A stretch of 64,000 nucleotides of DNA from Mycobacterium sp. (GTDB taxonomy: Bacteria > Actinomycetota > Actinomycetes > Mycobacteriales > Mycobacteriaceae): NCBI GenBank assembly GCA_016197405.1, contig JACPVR010000022.1, positions 62,001 through 126,000 on the forward strand, written 5' to 3'. The position numbers and the translations under genes are program-made. Positions 61,384 to 64,000 of this stretch are shown here, in pieces. Within the stretch, counting starts at the first letter, position 1. Every line of letters starts with the position of its first letter. The notes beneath the pieces are model-generated. The model saw only the letters and a list, made by a program, of their open reading frames with translations, did no database searches and was not told the origin of the DNA.

Positions 61384-62496
61384 GCCGGAGGGGTTGAGGA
61401 CGGCGCGGTAGTGGCCCAGCAACTCGTCGCAGATCGCCGGCCAGGTGCGGTTGAGCACGCTGCGGCGCGCGGCCGGTGAGTACCGGGACCGCTCGGCGAG
61501 CAGATGATCCACCGAAACCGAGAGCCGCTCTTCGAACTGCGGCACCGGCAGCAGGATGCCGGTCTGCATGGGCGTCACCAAGTCGCGGGGACCACCGGCG
61601 GCCGGCGCGACGACCGGCAGACCCGAAGCCATCGCCTCCTGAACCGCCTGGCAGAACGTCTCATGCTCACCGGGATGGACGAAGACGTCCATGCTGGCAT
61701 AGGCGGTCGCCAGCTCGGAACCGTACAGCGCACCGGTGAAAACCGCCGATGGCAAAGCCTTTTCGAGCTTGGCGCGGTCCACACCGTCACCGACGACGAC
61801 GAGCTGCAGGTCGGTTCGCCGAGCCAGCACCGCCAACCGTTCGACATGTTTCTCCGGGGCGAGCCGGCCGACGAATCCGACGATCGGCTTCCCGGCCGGC
61901 GACCACCGGGTGCGCAGTTCCGCACTGCGGGCCGACGGCGCGAAGCCGGTGACGTCGACACCGCGGGCCCACTTGTGAACCCGCGGAATACGATGGGCGG
62001 CAAGATCTTCCATGGCCGCGGTGGACGGCGCCAGGGTGCGATCGGCTCGGCTGTGCAGATGCCGTGTCCAGGCCCAGGCCGCACGTGAAGCCATGCTCAT
62101 GCCATAGCTGGCGGCGAATCCCGCGACATCGGTCTGGAACACCGCCACCGTCGGCACATCCAGATGGCGCGCCGCCTGCAGCCCGCCGTAGCCCAGCAGT
62201 GCCGGCGAGGCCAGATGCACGATATCTGGATCAAATCCGCGCAGCACCCGGATGATTCGCGGCAGCGGGATACCCAGCGGCAGGGACGTCACCTTGGGGA
62301 ACATCCGCGCCGGAACCCGATGCACCCGGATACCGTCGTACAACCGGTCCGCGGCCGGTTCGCCTCGAGGATTGTCGGGGGCGATGACGATGGCCTCGTG
62401 CCCGGTGCGACGCAGATGCTCCAGCACCCGTAGCACCGAGTTGGAGACGCCGTTGACGTTCGGGAGGAAACTCTCGGCGACTATGGCAACCCGCAC
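61348..62496 (-). CDS. mgtA: GDP-mannose-dependent alpha-mannosyltransferase
   Basis: A 382-residue GT4 enzyme. VAIVAESFLPNVNGVSNSVLR carries the Gly-Gly-type acceptor loop, IVGFVGRLAPEKHVERLAVL starts the donor domain, and DVFVHPGEHETFCQAVQEAMASGLPV is the E-x7-E site. In M. tuberculosis MgtA (Rv0557) mannosylates a glucuronosyl-diacylglycerol anchor to seed lipomannan-like lipids. GTG 62496 is the natural start. The gene lies next to menG and DUF3592 as in Rv0556-Rv0558. Confidence 0.93.
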   Translation of the reverse strand: MRVAIVAESFLPNVNGVSNSVLRVLEHLRRTGHEAIVIAPDNPRGEPAADRLYDGIRVHRVPARMFPKVTSLPLGIPLPRIIRVLRGFDPDIVHLASPALLGYGGLQAARHLDVPTVAVFQTDVAGFAASYGMSMASRAAWAWTRHLHSRADRTLAPSTAAMEDLAAHRIPRVHKWARGVDVTGFAPSARSAELRTRWSPAGKPIVGFVGRLAPEKHVERLAVLARRTDLQLVVVGDGVDRAKLEKALPSAVFTGALYGSELATAYASMDVFVHPGEHETFCQAVQEAMASGLPVVAPAAGGPRDLVTPMQTGILLPVPQFEERLSVSVDHLLAERSRYSPAARRSVLNRTWPAICDELLGHYRAVLNPSGASGRVAAQHAG

Positions 62497-62628
62497 AACG
62501 TCAGGTTGACAGCGGCACCTTTCGAGATGGTTGCCTGCGGGAATACGTCACACGAAGAACGGACGCGGCAGGTGCCACTTCTTAGTACTGTCAGGTGACC
62601 GATTTCCGCAGCACCCAGGGAGCATGCG

Positions 62629-63303
62629 ATGTTGCGCACAGTGGCCGCACTGGCCGCAACCGTCCTGGTGTCGGTCGTTCCGGCCTGCAGCACGGTGATC
62701 ACCGGTGTGGCACAACCCGACCCGCGCAGACCCGGTCTGGAGCGGACCGAGGACAGTTACGGCATCACCGCGGGGTTCACCGACGCCCCGGTGCAGCTGG
62801 AGCTTTTCACCGAACCGCAATGCGAACACTGCGCGGAATTCCAGGCCGACTTCGGCGAGGACATCAAACGCACCATCGAATCCGGTCAGCTCGCCGTCAC
62901 GTACCGGCCGGTGACGTTCCTCGACGACGAATATGAGATCGACTACTCCGCGATGGCCGCCAACGCACTGTTCCTGACCGTGTCGCCGGCGACCTCGGCG
63001 GCGACATTCCAGGCATTCGTCGAAGATCTGTGGGCCAACCAGGACCTCTCCTGGGAGGACTACTCGAGCAGTGATTTCGCTGATCTCGCACGGGATAGCG
63101 GGATCGCCGACGCACTGGTCGAAAAGATCGACGCCGCCGAGCCTGCCGTCGACCCCGGCGAAATGAACGAAGCCAACCTCGACAGCCTCGCCGCCGTCAG
63201 CGGCGGCCGGGTCGGCACTCCGACGGTCTACGACCTCAAGAACAAAGAGGTCGTAGACCTCTCCGACTCAGCGTGGCTCGACAACCTGATCAAGTCCGCC
63301 TGA
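62629..63303 (+). CDS. DsbA-like thioredoxin-fold lipoprotein
   Basis: A 224-residue protein with a lipoprotein signal (hydrophobic 5-18, lipobox VPAC at 17-20). A thioredoxin-fold domain follows, with the active site CEHC near residue 65-68 in FTEPQCEHCAEFQ and a cis-Pro segment GTPTVYD. It should act in the periplasm in disulfide formation or reduction. ATG 62629 follows GGGAG. It sits between mgtA and DUF3592, a place without such a gene in the M. tuberculosis order I recall, and its 3' end overlaps the convergent gene by 36 bp. Confidence 0.88.
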   Translation: MLRTVAALAATVLVSVVPACSTVITGVAQPDPRRPGLERTEDSYGITAGFTDAPVQLELFTEPQCEHCAEFQADFGEDIKRTIESGQLAVTYRPVTFLDDEYEIDYSAMAANALFLTVSPATSAATFQAFVEDLWANQDLSWEDYSSSDFADLARDSGIADALVEKIDAAEPAVDPGEMNEANLDSLAAVSGGRVGTPTVYDLKNKEVVDLSDSAWLDNLIKSA

Positions 63304-63828
63304 GACCGGCGACGGACGGTCCAACCGGGTCTCCAGCAGCGCCAGCCCCACCAGTGCCGCGGCCGCGATGAGCCAGCTCACCACCAGGATCGACCCGGCC
63401 GGAACGATCGCCAGCGCGGCATTGCGGTGCTGCACCCGCACCAGGTCGGGATTCGACTTGTCGTATTCGACGTAGATCCGCATGCCGGTGTCGAGCTCGG
63501 ACGGGTAGAGCACGCCGAGCTCGGGACGGTAGGTGACGCGATCCGGGGTGACGAACTCGATGGTGGACCGTCGCGGCCCGGCGCTGAGCACCTCGGCCGC
63601 GGCCACCCCCATATTGCTTTCGATGGCGAAGTCGTTGCGCCAGGCGCCGGCCACCAGCAGCACCGCCGACAGCGTCGTCAGCGCGGTCAACAGCAGCACC
63701 ACCACCCGCGCCCACCGGATCAGCTCACCACTGCGGGAATGGGACCGCTGCCGGTCCGTGCCGTGGATCAGCGTGCCCCACACCATCTTCACGGTGGCGC
63801 GCGCGGACTTCAGTGATATGCCGGACAT
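63268..63828 (-). CDS. DUF3592 membrane protein
   Basis: A 186-residue protein with two transmembrane helices (about 41-63 and 140-165) around an extracytoplasmic beta-rich DUF3592 domain (VEFVTPDRVTYRPELG-like, YPSELDTGMRIYVEYDKSNPDLVRV). Function is unknown. It matches Rv0556, next to menD. It starts 3 bp after the menD stop on the same strand, so the two genes are probably co-transcribed. Confidence 0.9.
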   Translation of the reverse strand: MSGISLKSARATVKMVWGTLIHGTDRQRSHSRSGELIRWARVVVLLLTALTTLSAVLLVAGAWRNDFAIESNMGVAAAEVLSAGPRRSTIEFVTPDRVTYRPELGVLYPSELDTGMRIYVEYDKSNPDLVRVQHRNAALAIVPAGSILVVSWLIAAAALVGLALLETRLDRPSPVSGGLDQVVEPR

Positions 63829-63831
63829 CGG

Positions 63832-64000
63832 CTACAGCGCGGCCTTGATCGAGGCGTGCAGCCGGCGCAGCGTGGACCGGTCGGCTTTGACTTCCAGGAC
63901 CCGCATGCCGGTCGTCGGCTCGTCGAGCGCCGCGGCCAGATCGTGCGTCTCGACCGTCCTGGACTCCACGTGGTAGGCGCGGCACAACGCCGCGATGTCG
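63832..64000 (-). CDS. menD: 2-succinyl-5-enolpyruvyl-6-hydroxy-3-cyclohexene-1-carboxylate synthase, C-terminal fragment
   Basis: Partial; the gene continues past the window end. The visible 55 C-terminal codons read DIAALCRAYHVESRTVETHD, then LAAALDEPTTGMRVLEVKAD and RSTLRRLHASIKAAL. This looks like the last part of a thiamine-diphosphate enzyme, and the DUF3592-mgtA-menG context supports MenD (Rv0555), which starts menaquinone synthesis from isochorismate and 2-oxoglutarate. Confidence 0.75.
   Translation of the reverse strand, partial: DIAALCRAYHVESRTVETHDLAAALDEPTTGMRVLEVKADRSTLRRLHASIKAAL

Overview
The window is chromosomal DNA from a mycobacterium, most likely a fast-growing Mycolicibacterium (inference). 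The support is the high GC content and marker genes in the order known from M. tuberculosis: tRNA-Thr, tRNA-Met, rpmG2, hadA-hadB-hadC, tRNA-Trp, secE, nusG, rplK, rplA (minus strand, 34.4 to 29.6 kb). The right end carries menD, a DUF3592 protein, mgtA, menG, menJ/grcC1, htpX, gpsA, a monooxygenase and yajQ, which matches the Rv0555-Rv0566c block. No insertion sequence, prophage or CRISPR array was seen.

Region 1 (0.1-28.4 kb) is an exopolysaccharide locus of the Wzx/Wzy type, which is not the textbook route for mycobacterial envelope glycans. It opens with a DUF4012 membrane protein and a Wzz/BY-kinase chain-length regulator. A convergent pair follows: a WbaP-like initiating sugar transferase, and one polypeptide fusing UDP-xylose synthase to UDP-glucose dehydrogenase. 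Next comes a tightly packed plus-strand operon: a GT2 glycosyltransferase, a CMP-sugar synthetase-like protein, a 2-hydroxyacid dehydrogenase, an SDR, a Wzx flippase and a Wzy-like polymerase. A minus-strand pair (MptE/Maf-like DUF115 protein, FkbM methyltransferase), an SMP-30 lactonase, four more glycosyltransferases, another methyltransferase and a Tat-exported beta-helix protein (candidate depolymerase) follow. rmlB/rmlA and a low-molecular-weight tyrosine phosphatase (probable Wzb-type partner of the kinase) close the locus. Several glycosyltransferase genes are visibly richer in A/T than the flanks, which suggests acquisition by transfer.

Region 2 (28.5-34.4 kb) is housekeeping: an endonuclease/exonuclease/phosphatase-family membrane protein, ribosomal protein and transcription/secretion genes, the HadABC dehydratase of mycolic acid synthesis, and three tRNAs. 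The rplK-rplA spacer carries unusual tandem hairpin repeats.

Region 3 (34.6-50.3 kb) holds accessory and stress genes: an nsrR-hmp nitric-oxide unit with a divergent metallo-beta-lactamase gene, an enoyl-CoA hydratase/TetR/MOSC operon with a palindromic promoter, pirin-GNAT, a UsfY-like protein, haloalkane dehalogenase, an L,D-transpeptidase, an ECF42-type sigma factor with its DGPF partner, a NYN RNase-like protein, a glycosyltransferase and a frameshifted gene remnant.

Region 4 (50.4-64.0 kb) holds tRNA-Tyr, yajQ, a Baeyer-Villiger-type monooxygenase, gpsA, htpX and the menaquinone/mannolipid block (grcC1, menJ, menG, mgtA, menD). A tandem TetR protein, an SDR and a DsbA-like lipoprotein are interspersed.
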